Assembly (NCBI GenBank): GCA_026261815.1
Contig: JAMPIT010000481.1
Coordinates: forward strand, 2,294,001-2,358,000
DNA: 64,000 nt
Reading direction: 5' to 3'
DNA from: Monarcha castaneiventris obscurior
Taxonomy: Eukaryota > Chordata > Aves > Passeriformes > Monarchidae
The notes under the pieces are model-generated. The model saw only the letters and a list, made by a program, of their open reading frames with translations, was not told the DNA's origin and ran no database searches. Positions within the stretch are counted from its first letter, which is position 1. Each line of letters starts with the position of its first letter. A program made the position numbers and the translations under genes. Below are positions 13,701 to 25,567 of this stretch, piece by piece.

Positions 13701-14009
13701 AGTCAGATCATTGGAGGGTTGCTGTCTATACAAAAATTTTAATATTTAAAACCTTATCATATAAGGTGCTTTCTGGGAACTCTTCATGGAAACTGATTTC
13801 TTTTCAGTGCACAAAAATATCCCCACAGTCATGCACACACAAAAGAGGGATTTTGTTGTTGAGTGCTCTCCAAGTGCATGGGCTGGGATGGCCTTTCCAT
13901 CTCCACTGGCTGGCAGCTCGACTGCCTCACTGCAGCACTACCACGGACTCCTGAAAGCATTTCCAGCTTTATGAACGAACTGATATGTGCCAGTTTGAAA
14001 ACAAACCAG

Positions 14010-14520
14010 TGGGAGAGCGCAAGCCAGAATTATAGTTTAATAAGAAAATTAAAATGACACTCTGTTAGTCAGGGTGGTGGCAGCAGTCCAGATGAAGTGG
14101 TTCTGTTGTAGCAAGGACCCTGTAGAAGGGTCTGGTCTTCACCCAAAGGTCCAGCGGTAGCTCTTGTCCTCCAGGACTCCAGGAGGTAAAGGCTTTTTGT
14201 GTTGTTCCAAACCCCAGATTACATCCAGGTGGGAATAATTGGCTCCTCCCCCTGGGCGGAGCAGCTCACAATGGGATGATGTCATTCCATGAGTCACGTG
14301 GTGTGGCCTTGATTGCCCATTGATTAGAGCACCTGGAGGGAGCTTATCAGCGATGAGTCACGCTGGGAGATAACAATCACTGCCCCACCCAGTTTAACAG
14401 CTGGGGAAGATGAGAACAGAGTACTGTGATTGGTTACATCTTCCACTGTAACCCAGGACCTGACAGAAAACACCTGATGTGTGACCCTGCAGTGCCGTAG
14501 CATTGAGCAGGATCAGTGCA
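14010..14520 (-). mobile_element. Solo or 3' LTR of an endogenous retrovirus, ERVL-like
   Basis: Read on the minus strand, this roughly 510-base segment has LTR architecture. It can be bounded by TG and CA, it carries a CCAAT box (14429-14433) and two AP-1-type TGACTCAT motifs (14289-14296, 14353-14360), and it has an ATTAAA polyadenylation signal near its end (14036-14041). A purine-rich stretch lies just upstream at 14528-14547, as expected of the polypurine tract before a 3' LTR, though seven bases separate it from my chosen boundary. The central text resembles songbird ERVL-type LTRs from memory. I see no second LTR, no gag, pol or env frame and no clear target-site duplication, so the element is truncated. 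The ends are uncertain by tens of bases. Confidence 0.65.
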
Positions 14521-14527
14521 GTTATTG

Positions 14528-14547
14528 CCCCCTTCAGTCTCCCCTTT
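14528..14547 (-). other. Putative polypurine tract upstream of the LTR
   Basis: On the minus strand this reads as a purine-rich run (AAAGGGGAGACTGAAGGGGG) with only a C and a T as interruptions. Such tracts prime plus-strand synthesis and sit at the junction of the internal region and the 3' LTR. Its placement and orientation support the call of a 3' LTR rather than an isolated solo LTR. Confidence 0.5.
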
Positions 14548-14833
14548 GTCGGTCCAAATGCAAAGAGCACTGATAAACATCAAACTACTTAACAAGTAGT
14601 TAAGCCTCAACTCTCATTTTTAACCTGACTACTTAATAAATCCAGGGACTGCCACCTGAAGATAATGAGACAGCCGCCAATGGCATGGATGTGGTTTAAC
14701 CCCACAGAACTACAGGCAGGGCAGAGGAATCTGCAGAATGTCTGAGTTAATTCTACGAGGATCCCTGTGCCCTCAATGATGTCCTAAAAAAGTCTCGTGA
14801 GAAGCACTCACATTTCTGTTTTTCCTGATGTAC
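14548..14833 (-). other. Unassigned stretch between LTR and FAM217B-like fragment
   Basis: If the LTR is a 3' LTR, this should be the last part of the retroviral internal region, but no env or pol similarity is visible. It contains a perfect inverted repeat at 14583-14601 (8-base arms, 3-base spacer) with an overlapping second inverted repeat at 14588-14604. Confidence 0.35.
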
Positions 14834-14908
14834 AGAGGGGGGAATGGGAATCCTTTCTGAGTCAGAGAGGTCACTGGCACTATCATCTTCAGTCCGGGTT
14901 TTCCCCCA
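14834..14908 (-). pseudogene. FAM217B: Short FAM217B-like fragment (25 codons)
   Basis: These 75 bases match 46988-47062 at 74 positions. The one difference turns a Gln codon (CAG) into Arg (CGG). The block is exactly 25 codons, from Trp to Ser, and includes DSASDLSDSERIPIPPS. It lies inside an 88-codon open frame (14753-15019, minus strand) whose remaining residues resemble neither FAM217B nor the other copy. Downstream on the minus strand the match ends where the sequence becomes GTACATC, so a splice donor there is conceivable. Upstream no AG acceptor adjoins the block. It is probably a fragment of a duplicated or captured copy. Confidence 0.68.
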
Positions 14909-17900
14909 TTCCATATTCCAGGAAAAACTCTGGTCCATATTGACCCCCGTGACTGAAGGATCTCTTCCAGGCGCAGCCTGTGCCATGGATGTGATGGAGC
15001 TGGCACTGCCCTGCCCCACTGGTGGGACCCTGTGCTGCCATCACCTCGAGGAGTGAGTGGGATTGAGGACTGAATGGGAATGTGGGCTCTGAGCAGCTCA
15101 GAGCTGGAAGCGTCACAGCCGAGCCACTGTTCCCCGTGGATGAGTAGGGGGCAAAGAAATAATTTTGCCACCTAAAGCAGTGCAGCTCAAGCACGAACAA
15201 GGAGCTGCCTGGAAGGTCCTGGGTACACTGTCACTTATTGGTCAGTTCCATGAGACAAAACCCCCTCCATCCATTCCCCATAATTTCCTGTCTCCGTGTG
15301 CAGTTTACAATCCATAGGAAATACCCCTGAGCCCCAAGGGATCTCTTCTCTCTTTCTGCTGTGCCTTCCAGCCTGAATGCCAACACAAAGGCCTCGAGTT
15401 TTACTTTACACAGACCCTAATCTGTGAGGTTACTTCTCCGAGAACTTTTCAAGCTAAGAGGTATAGAGGAATTTAAATCCTGCCTGTGGTGTAGCACGAG
15501 AGCTCTGAGTTATAATATTCACATACACGTTGTATCTGTTTTTATCCATCTGTGTCAATGACAACACACAGGGAGCCAACAACTTCAGCTATAATTGGTG
15601 AGAGTGTAGGTACAAATAAAACCCATTTTTTCTCTTTAGTATATACAACATATGGAGCAGTGCTGTGGGGTCAGAAGAATTATGTCTCAGTGTTCGTGGG
15701 CAGGTTTCTGGTGGAGGTTTTATTTTTTGGTGTTGCAAGCTTTCAAGGAGTTATGACATTATTGTTTCTTTTCAGAATGCCTTGATTGAGATCAAAGTTC
15801 AGGGGTTGTGTTATGTTACCCAAAGATTGCTTTGCTCCTGTTCTTTCCAAAGAATTGCGTGGATCTGAGCTGAGCGGCTTAAGAGGCAGCAAGCCTTGGC
15901 TTCATTTTTGCTTGCAATAATGAAAATCAGGAGTAATGAAACACAATTAAGCTCATGTAAAAGAGAGGAGACTCCAGCCCACACTTTTTTTTTCTTGTTT
16001 TCCTGCCTTGTTTACAGAGTGGTTAAAAAGGAGTTACTGAAAAGATGCAATTTGTTTCAAACTGTTTTCATTGTTATATTTTCTTTCACTGCTCCTGCCT
16101 TTCAGGCCAAAGACTTTCAGGGCAATTCTGACTTCAATGCCCTTTATACTTATCATATAACTCCACAAGGGAATTATCATATGCAGGGTAATTAAGCATC
16201 TTTGCTGATGGTGGGCTTTGACTATGGCAAGATTCTTACAGTACTAGTCTTACTTTCTGAACTATTTTGTCATTTGCTAATTAGAATCTGGCCCTAAGGT
16301 CTTTCAAAAACATTTTCCTGAACTCATCTTATTATACAAAACTTTTCTGAGTTTTCCTAGCCATCATATAGCAGCTAATTGCTGATGTATATATTCACTT
16401 ACAGCAGAACCTTTGTCCTTAGTGAGGAGCCCTTTCCTACCACCCTCTTTTTCTCCAATGAAAAGTTGAAAACTGTTGCCCTGAGAAGGACAGAGAATGG
16501 ATTTGTTGTCAAAACCAGCAGTATTCTGTTGCTATTGTAGCGTGTGTAAACTTCATTCTGAGGGTGCTGTATGGGAATATCTCGAAACCCCCTAGATAGG
16601 AGCTGAGATCTGAAACCAGGGGTTGCACACAGCTGAGAACATGTGTGCTATGAAATACAAGATCACTCCAAGGTGAAATTGTGACTTGGAAGCCTTGGAG
16701 CAAAATTCAGGGAAATGGAGCAAGATTAAGAGTTTAATTGTGTGAAGACTCTATTCTGTTTTACTTTACACACATGGATTTTCCCTGTAAAGCTAAAGGA
16801 CTACTTGAATATTTAAAATTAAGCACACAATTAAATGCTTTTCTGGATTCAAGCCAGACTGCTCAGCAACTTGCTGTATTATCCCTCTGGAGAGTAGTTA
16901 CTTTGTCTTTTGAAAGCCAATTTGTCCACCCTAATGAATCACTTCTTCCCTCTGTCCTGTGTTTTATTTCATTGGTTTTTACATGCATTTTTATGAGATG
17001 AAACGACCATCCTGCCACCCTTCAAACACTTCTGACAACCCAAATATTCGGCCCAGAGTAGCACTGAATCCACATTCCTGGCAGGATGAAGATCCAAAAC
17101 ATTACCTCTGGAGCACAAAGTATGAAGTGCATGATCACACTGTCTTTGCCAAACTTCAGCAAAAAAAGGCAAACACAGAAAATTGCAGCTCAGGAGGATG
17201 AGAGGGGAGGTGAGTCAGCCACCAGCCCAACTTTATCATGGTATGATGTTTGTGTTCAGCTCTACAGAAATACAAAACACAAGAGGATATAAAAAAATCC
17301 CCATCACTAACAGGCTTGTGTACTTCATAAACACATACCTAAGAGAACTGCAGCTCTGCAAACAATCTGCCTATGACTGAAAAAACATTTATTAAATCAA
17401 ACAAGTTGCTTTTGACACTTCCAAAACAATTGAAATGAGAGGAGAAAGGATGAAGTGAGGACCTGAGTGAAACTATCTGGAAGCAAAAGTATCAAAAATA
17501 CACGTTACAGGACCCACTCAATGTTATTTTCTCTCATTTTCTAGCAATTCATTTTGCTTTAACATGGGTATAAAAATTGATGACAGCCCAACTCTCTTAC
17601 ACACTAATTATTTCTCATGATAAAATAAACATTGTCCAGTTCTTAGCTCATTCCTTACTACGGAAAAACATAAGATAGTTGCGAGAGATAACTGTGCAAG
17701 GGGAGAAGGAAAAGTTTAAACAAACTAAAAAACCTTTGACAGGATCAGGCCCGGAATTGGGAGTGGGGAAAAACTCGGACTGGCTCAGGGCTGGAATACG
17801 GAATGGTGGAAACCTGGGCTGGAATGTGTTCAGAATATGGAGTGAGGAGGAGCTCAATCAAGCCTCTCAAGTGCCAGAGAACTGAATAAAAGTGTTCAAA

Positions 17901-19569
17901 AAACCTCTCCCTTGGCAGCAGCAAAAATTTCTCTCATCCTTTCCATGCTCCCCTCTGCTGCAGAGACACATCTGAGGTGTCAGTGACCACACGTCCCCTC
18001 TGATCGGAGCCATGGCAGAGCCCCCAGCAGTGGGAAAGGCTCTTGTGGCAGCTACAGGAACAGTAAGGCAGAATCAGGATGTGAGTGGATATTTTAAGAG
18101 CTAAAACAATCCCTCTATCTGATTTAAGATTAGACCTGCATTACAGCTCTTTGGGTTTACTCTTCCCATTCCCCTCTCTGGTTCTTACCAGAGCGCTGAA
18201 GCTGATGAGAACTCAGCTGGGTTTTGCCCATTCCAGCTCAGGCAAAGTGGTAAATGAATGACAACACACTTCTGTATCTTTTAGATTAAAAATTGCTGCT
18301 CAGTTTTCTGTAAAGTAATTCCAGCCCTTGGTGTGTTTTTCAGGAGAGGCATTTAAAATCTGTGGGAGCGACACCCGTTCTGTCAAAAAGAGGAAACCTT
18401 TTGCTTGCATTAAAGCAAAGAAACAACTCCAGAAACAGCATCTGAAGCAGAAGCCTGCAGCTCATCAAATCTACTGTACGTGCATTATACGCATCACTAC
18501 CCCCCCAAACAACAAAATTAGCCCGTGGCTATAAGAAAGTACAAGTTGGCAAGGCAGATTTTATCCTTTTACTCTGTCCCTGACTTGTGGAGGAAAGACA
18601 AAGCAGCTCTTGTAGGGACCATACAGGATCCTAGGCCACATGGAGAGTTTAGAAGAATCAAACCCAGGGGTGCAGATGGGGAACTGTGTCTTGCCCAGTT
18701 TAATAAATTTGTCTCTGAGGATTGGATAAATTTGGTTACCTGCAAGAGTTTTCACTCTGACAGTCTGAAGGAAGTGTTAGGAGGATGTCCATGGCTGAAA
18801 TGGATACTGTAATACTGAATGACATTTTATATTTTTGGCACAAGAATGGTACTTAATTATTTTAAGCTGTTACATTGCACCATGCAATGGCAGAGGGAGC
18901 CAAGATGATAAAATACCAGCTACAAATTCTGAGGCCTATTCTGCCCATCTATTTTTAGGTATTCAGGTTGCTATCAGCTCTTATACCATTTCCAGGGGAA
19001 ATAACATGACAGACCAACAATTCAGTGGAGGGACTTAGAGCAGCCTGTCAAGCTCAGGCTGTCAGAAAGACCCAGTTTGTTGGTATTCAAATTACTCAGG
19101 AGCTGGATGACCTGAATGTGGCTCAAAAGGCAAAAAATAAATCACCTACCTAAATAACCAAAGGAAAGTCATTGCAGGAGAGGTTTGGAGAAAAGTAAAT
19201 ACTAATGAACTTATCTATTTCCTCTGTACCCAAAGAAAATCAAAGTAATATTCAGGATATTGAATTCCAGCTAGATACCCATCTGTACAGACTTCCCTCA
19301 GATGGAAACTAAGTAGCGGAAAAGTGACTCTGGAATTCTGTTTCTGCAGTTTCTAAATCAGACCATTTCATAATGGATCTCTGATACCTGTGATCAGATA
19401 TGGCACTTGCAGCAAATTCTGAAAACAAGAACATTTCTTAGGGAACAAGAAGAAAAACCTTGCAGAGGTTAGCCGTAAAATAAAAGGAAGGAAATGGCTC
19501 TCAACCGACCTCAAAAATTGTATATATTTTAAAGTTCTGGCTATGCCTCAGCACAAGTACACATAACCT
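14909..19569. other. Gene-free stretch
   Basis: The first 300 bases after the short FAM217B-like block are GC-richer and give overlapping minus-strand frames of 88-132 codons, none recognised. The rest is AT-rich with no repeat family I know apart from the degenerate pattern near 17.8 kb. Confidence 0.55.
17746..17850. repeat. Degenerate GGAAT-rich tandem pattern
   Basis: Three loosely similar segments of 28-40 bases follow each other, each starting near CAGG or CTGG and containing CxGGAAT, then a GGA-rich stretch. This may be a decayed minisatellite. Confidence 0.3.
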
Positions 19570-19740
19570 TTCATACCTTCATTGTTAAGATTTGCCAGTT
19601 AAGAAAGTGCTATTATCTGTCTTTTATAGATAGGGAACAGCACACAAAGAGCCTGACTAACTTGTTCAGTGTCATAAAGGGATCACACAGCAGAGCTGAG
19701 AACTAAACTTTGTTCTCAGAGCTCTCCAATAAATGCCATT
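19570..19740 (+). mobile_element. Ancient MIR-like SINE remnant
   Basis: The stretch follows the MIR consensus order. TGCTATTATC is followed by a CTTTTATAGATAGGGAA segment (MIR: TTTTACAGATGAGGAAA), CACAAAGAG, TGACTAACTTG (MIR: TTAAGTAACTTG), a spaced TCACACAGCAGAGCTGAGAACTAAAC (MIR: TCACACAGCTAG...GCAGAGC...GGATTCGAAC), and a final CAGAGCTCTCCAATAAATGCC. Amniote MIR relics are known in bird genomes. The core from about 19605 to 19725 is the best-supported part. The 5' third is degraded. Confidence 0.6.
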
Positions 19741-22294
19741 GTTCGTGAGTTCTTTAAATAAAAAGCATTTAACAGGAAAAAAGAGGAGGCAAGGGAAGAG
19801 GAGTTTTTTATCACTAGAGATAAAGAATCGGAAGTGTTAGGAGGAAGAAAACTCAACGCAATTTAATGTAGGAAAGTGCTATAAGGGACTTCTAATAAAT
19901 GAATTAATCTGACCACTAAAACCAAACCAACAAACAAAACCTAAGAGGGAGGAATATTTCTAATTAATTTTTAAATAGAAAACAGTATTTTTAATGTGAA
20001 GCAGAAAAATCAAGCCTTTTTCATTCCCAAATAATGTTGAAAATATCAGAATGTGTCATCAGGTCTTCATAGCATTTAAAGGGAAATTCTTTTGATACAA
20101 ACTTATTATCCATTCTACAATGTTCAAAATGACCAGAAAAATCCCACCCTACCTCCATTTATTATATTACCATTTCTGTAATGATAAAAGCTCATCAGTT
20201 AGGAAGTGCTCTATGAGAATGCAAGGTTGAAGAGGGTGTTTTTCAACTCGAAATAATCAATAATTTAGTTTTGATCAATTCTAATTTCTATGCAAATCAA
20301 TGTGTTACCCCTGGCCCATCTATTATGTGAAGCCCACGCTGAATGAACTTGATCACACGATCAGTCTAAATTAAATTCAGACCTGTAACTCGATGCTGAA
20401 GTGAGAAATTACCTGTGATGGTCAAAAGTTGGACTCAGTGACACCAGGAGAGGGGGCCACTGACAGAATTAGGAACACTGAGATGTTAAGTGTTCCCCCA
20501 ATATCCCAGGAGCAGCTAAACTGCACAGGGGATGATGCACTTCTGATACCCTGAGCACTTTTAAAATATATTCTCTGCAATGTGGCAATTTCTGTAAGAA
20601 TTCTGTCGCACACTATGCATTTATTTATGCACACCACATATTCATGCCTGTCAGGAGATGTCTGCATGAAGATTTACTTTAGTGGACTCCAAATGATGCC
20701 TCTTTCACTGGTGTTGAAACACAAACAGCAAAGCTTCTCATGCTTTAAAACCATCCCCATTAGCACAACCTCCCTAAGCAGTTAATTCCTGCTCTAGGAT
20801 AGATTTGTAACATGGCTGGTATTTGGCTTAAGGAAAAAGATCCTACAGAAATCTGTGATCTGGCCTGCCTCCAATTTTCCTTTCCAGCAAATATTTTCTG
20901 TTTGCTTCCTCATTATTCCTCAGTGAGATTCTCTGCTGTAACATAATTCACATAGAATGGTTTATGTTCGTCATCGTCATCGCCTTGGAAGACTACAATT
21001 AAAATCTTTCCCTGCTCCTAAACCTTGCCACTGCTGTGTGTTCTCCAAATGAGCATTGTAAATGAACAATGAAGAAGGGAGCTCACACAAACAGAAGAGA
21101 ACAGAGAAAAAAAATCCTTTGCACTTTCCTCCTTAAATCACAATAAAGATCATAAAACCCCCACGAAAACAAGGGAATAATCCTCAATAGCTTGGAGCTT
21201 ACACTGACAAACTGCATGAAATCTTCCTTCTGGTGTTTCCTTCCCCTCCTTTAATTTAGTTGTAAACTAGTTTGGAATAAATTCTGGATTCTCCCAATAC
21301 GCATTAAGATGAGCGTGACACAGGGAAAAAATCTGCTTAGAAATAATCTGCATGTAAGGTTGCATTGTTCAAAGAAGAATTTTTCCAAGCAATACTCTGA
21401 CTTCATGTCCTCATGAGAGACACTCCGTTCATCATCTAAAAGGCTGTAATTAATTGGGAAAAAAATAACTGAAGGCGATTACTGGGACACACATGGGAGG
21501 TGAGATAGACTATTAAATTTATTTCCAAGAGGAGATGTGGAAAGTATTACATTTCCTTGTCCAAATAACCTTAGTTAATATACATTGATCAACTACTGCT
21601 TCAGATGTGTGCACGGCCTATCAGTTTATCAGCATCTCAAGGTTTTGTGCCAATTGTTCTGACATGTTCTCAATAAATATAATAATAGCAAAAAGGACAA
21701 AAAAATAAATGGGAAGATCCATCTTTCAGTGACTACTACCACCTCAGTAGATCAATACGTGTCATAACATTCTTATCACTTGGAAAACAGAAATCCTTTT
21801 GTGGCAATAAATCTTCGGTATTTTAGTTATTAATTCAGATCAGTCACGACGGACCCAGGAAATTTCAGACAGGCACAGGAAAAAACCCTACAATTAATGC
21901 AAAGTAATTGTGAAAACCATGTGATCTTAAGTTAAAACTTTCACCTGTTTCATGAGTTTGAGATTTTTGTCCAGATATTCAAGGCCTATTTAATGGGACA
22001 GATTCTGGTTTTACCTTGTGATGGAATTCTGTAAAATAAGTAAAATAAAGCTAATGCGCTGTTTTATATTACTGCTAATCAGAGAATAGTCAAATCCTGT
22101 TTTCTGGAATTGGAACATGACCATTGTCATACCAAACAATAAAATACTGCCAAATACAGGGCAGATAATTGCTGCTGTAAGCCATGAGCAATAGCAGGTG
22201 TTACAACAAATAGTGTTTTGAAGTTTTTTTGGTTTTTTCCACATTTACACACTAGATAATTTTTTTAATCTAGTAGAACTGGATGCTTTTGCTG
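19741..22294. other. Gene-free AT-rich stretch
   Basis: No coding, RNA or transposon signal is recognised. It includes a short TCGTCA/TCATCG run near 20.97 kb. Confidence 0.6.
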
Positions 22295-22350
22295 TTATTA
22301 TTATTATTAATATTATTATTATTAATATTATTATTATGATTATTATTATG
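22295..22350. repeat. (ATT)n microsatellite, interrupted
   Basis: About eighteen ATT-type triplets are interrupted by AAT and GAT. It lies about 115 bases upstream of the CR1 tail. Confidence 0.95.
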
Positions 22351-22463
22351 TCTATATTTATCTATAATTAGTGACAAAATCCAGGTCATCTTGACTTTTA
22401 ATATTGTAGCCCACTCAGTATTTTTATAGAGTGATAAATTAAACTTTTTCCTTTAAAGATAAA

Positions 22464-22535
22464 TTTAACCGTTGGACTTGATGATCTTCAAGGTCTTTTC
22501 CAACCTAAAAAATTCTATGATTCTATGACTCTATA
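22464..22535 (+). mobile_element. CR1 LINE 3' tail fragment
   Basis: This is a short plus-strand piece of the CR1 3' UTR. It contains TTGGACTTGATGATCTTCAA, then GGTCTTTTCCAACCT, and ends with about three copies of the ATTCTATG octamer, the CR1 target-priming signature. Only about 70 bases survive, so it is an extremely 5'-truncated insertion. It faces the opposite way from the copy at 3.6 kb. Confidence 0.88.
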
Positions 22536-25434
22536 GATTAACTCATTTTCCTGATTAGAGTAAACATTGATAGCTACTGTCTGGTTGTGCTAAATCATGA
22601 TTCAGGAATTTCTGTCATTATTTGCCAATTCACACAGAATATCAACCATGCTTTAAAAGTTCCATATGTGCAATTCACTTTGAGCCTAGGAGCTGCTGCT
22701 TTGACTGGGAAGGCTGGAAGAAAGCTTGGATATAAAAAATATATATAGATTGTGTATGTTCATGAAAAAAAGATGGCATCAAATATAGTCAACTTTTCTC
22801 TCACCCAAGGCCTGGAATTTATATAGGGCATATTTCAGGGAAAGGCTGGGGCTGTATTTCATATCTGGCTGCACCACCACTGCAGCAATACTAATCTTTG
22901 GCACAGGGGAAAGCTGTCATGTCAGACAAACTCCAGCTGTCCACTCTGCCTGTCACTTCCTTCAGCTTCAAGTTTGCAGCAGAGGGATGGAGGGGTCTGT
23001 GAGCACGTTAGCAGCAGGACCTGAGGGACAGGAGCAGGACAGGAGCTTCTGAGCAGGGAGGAGGGTGGGCAGAAAGGGACACAAGCACATTAGAAGTGAG
23101 AAAAGCGTTAAGAGAGGGTAGGATGGGCAGAAAATAAAAGCCTGGAAAGAGAACAAGATGATAAAGAGAAAAGCCACTGGATGTCCCTTGGGGATATTTG
23201 CCTTTTGGAGAGCAGAGGAAGCTGATGCACACTCACTTTGGAAAGTTCTCAATGTGCAGGTTCCTTTAAGGTAAAAGCTGGCTGGCCCTTGGCTGGCTGC
23301 CATGCCCCTGGAATGATTCCTGCCCCAGAGCAATGACATCAGGACATGCATCATGGACTCCACCTGATGTCATCATCTGGGGCTCCCAGCCATGTGTCTC
23401 TCAGCAAGTGCAAAGCTAAAATTTGTGGAAGGCTGTTCAAAGAGAAGAGCAAGAGGCATTTGCCTCTTGAATGTGAGACATCCTTTGAGCACCTCCATCT
23501 CAAGGTGAATAAAACCTTAAAATTCAACGCATAGGTGTTCTGGGTTCATTAATATACAGAAGAACACTCACAGGAATTTTAGGTTCAGGTTCCCTCCAAG
23601 TTTATGAAGAATCTGGTTTTGGGATATTTCTCCAGCTGGCTGATACAGCCATGAAGTGCTGACAGAAAGAAACAACCAGGAGGCCTGGAACACCCCCTGA
23701 TGAAGGCATAACGAGTGACAGAGGCCAGGCAATATCCCCTCCCAGCCTGTGGGCAATGAATTGCAGCATTTTCGTACTCTGTAGATGAGTTTTCGTGATT
23801 GGGAAAGCTGGGAGAGATTTTGGAGATAGGTGCTCCTACACTTTGTTATTGGGGTAAACATCAGTCCTCCCTCAAAGGCATTACTTCTTTATTTAAAATG
23901 TCTTTTGAAAATATATGTTCATTCATTATTCAGCCCAAAACATTTCTGAAAAGTATTTTTCCTGTGTTCACATAGAGGTGGATACAGCATTCATCCACAA
24001 TCCAGGGCATCTTCATCCAAAGATAATGGAACAAGTAGCCCAAAGTCTGTCATTGCCCTGCACTTCTTATCAGTGGTCCTGCAGCTGGTCTTGAGGGAAA
24101 AAAAAAAAGGGAATAAAAAAATTTGCTTAGCTCTGAGAATTAAACTACTAAACATTCTTTTCAGCTTTATACTTGGTCTAGTACTTTCTATTTCTCTTAG
24201 TTTGATAAAACTTTGGTCTATAATTAAGCGCCCCACAGCGTCACCCCAGTTTTCAGAGGTCTGGAATATATTGTCATACGTCTTTTTGGGAAATTTTAAA
24301 TTGCTTCCCAGTCTTTTGTCAGAAGTTGTATGTACTATACTGCTGAAAAGAGTTTCTTTTCAGTATAAAAAAAAATAGTTTCTTAGAAAATAATAGTATC
24401 CATAATGCCATTTAATTTTCTTTCAAGAAGGGTCCTCCCCTCCAGTTTAGCTTTTGTTTAGCTTCTTTTAAGATTTTCAGATTTGCAGACGTACAGTTTT
24501 GAAAGGCTGGTTCACTACTTTTTTTCCTCTCAGTCATTTCATCGAGTGATCATACAATGATACATGATGAAACTCAGATTCCAAGGAACAAATGAAAACA
24601 ACCTCTAAAAAATATGAAACTGATAATCAAGAGCCAAATAGATCTTAAACCTACTTTTAAGCTCCAAAGAAAGCAGTGTTGTGCTTTTATAATTCTGTAT
24701 TTCTGTTCTCTTTGCCAAGAGCCAGGAGATTAATCTGAAAGGAGGCAATGACCAACCCATGGGCTGCTCCAGGATGTGGCACAACGGGATCCATAACACT
24801 GGAAAACGAGACAAATACTGAACCTGCCTCATTCAAATTAGCTGATGCAAACTGCAGCAATGTGGTACAATCACAGATTTTTGCTAAAATAACGACAAGC
24901 ATCTCTCTCAACATTTTTGTCACTCCTCTGAGAATTTGCATCCACAGTTAATTTTCAGTAGTTCCACAGAATCGCAGACTAACTGAATCCTTCCAGTGGT
25001 ATTTTAATTAAAACATCAGGATCACATACACAATATTTTAGCTAATTTAGGACATGTTCACAGTGCTTTTACCGAATTTCATTAAAACTCACTGCAGGTG
25101 TATTAAAATTTTGCAATTTTATTTTTGTCTACTTTTTTTTCCTGTGAGTGATGTTCCAAGGGCATTATCAGAAATGTACCAAATCAAGAAGGCTATTCAG
25201 CAAAACAAAGCTTTTCCCGTGCTGAGTAATTAAAGCTCTGCAAGTTTCCATGGCTCTGCACGGAGCTTAATCCTTGCTGAAATTTAAAAGTAAAGAAAAA
25301 GAAATCTCTTTACCACCATTAAAGAAATTCTTCATTAGCTTTGGGTTCTTGGCCCTATTGGCAAGAAGTCATTAGAAATCTGCATATGCAAATGGGGGAG
25401 GATGGTTTTGTGGTCAGAGGGTAGCTACATATTC
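22536..25434. other. Gene-free stretch
   Basis: A GC-richer patch at 22.9-23.4 kb produces a 131-codon minus-strand frame with no recognisable motif, of a length expected by chance. Nothing else is supported. Confidence 0.55.
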
Positions 25435-25567
25435 AAGGGGTGACCACAAACATTAGGCTTAAACTTTCCTGTCTATTTTAACTTCTAGTTGTGAAAACAA
25501 GGATGATAATACCTTGCTAAGGTCCTGGAATTACAGAATGCCAAAAGGTCTGCAAGCACTTGAAAAG
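25435..25567 (-). mobile_element. Possible ancient MIR-like SINE remnant, reverse orientation
   Basis: The plus strand matches the reverse complement of MIR in order: GGTGACC, then a TTAAACTTTCCTGT segment (MIR: TTAACCTCTCTGT), then TTGTGAAAACAAGGATGATAA (shortened here in effect; MIR: CTGTAAAATGGGGATAATAA), TACCTTGCTAAGG, and GCAAGCACTTG near the end (MIR: TAAAGCGCTTAG). Individual matches are weak, but their order and spacing agree. Confidence 0.42.

Larger units (their letters stand above)
3976..14009. other. Gene-free AT-rich stretch
   Basis: Holds only the small tandem repeats listed separately, poly-T runs (8.94 and 10.17 kb), an AAT microsatellite and a short CA run near 13.45 kb. A GC-richer patch at 8.13-8.42 kb gives overlapping frames of about 85-93 codons on both strands, none recognisable as a protein. 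Confidence 0.6.

Noticed and set aside
14773..15171. A 132-codon minus-strand frame over the short FAM217B-like copy
   Set aside because: It reads the FAM217B-like block in the wrong frame. The homologous frame is the 88-codon one.
22968..23363. A 131-codon minus-strand frame in a GC-richer patch
   Set aside because: Low-complexity, proline- and serine-rich translation with overlapping frames on the same and opposite strand. No motif recognised.
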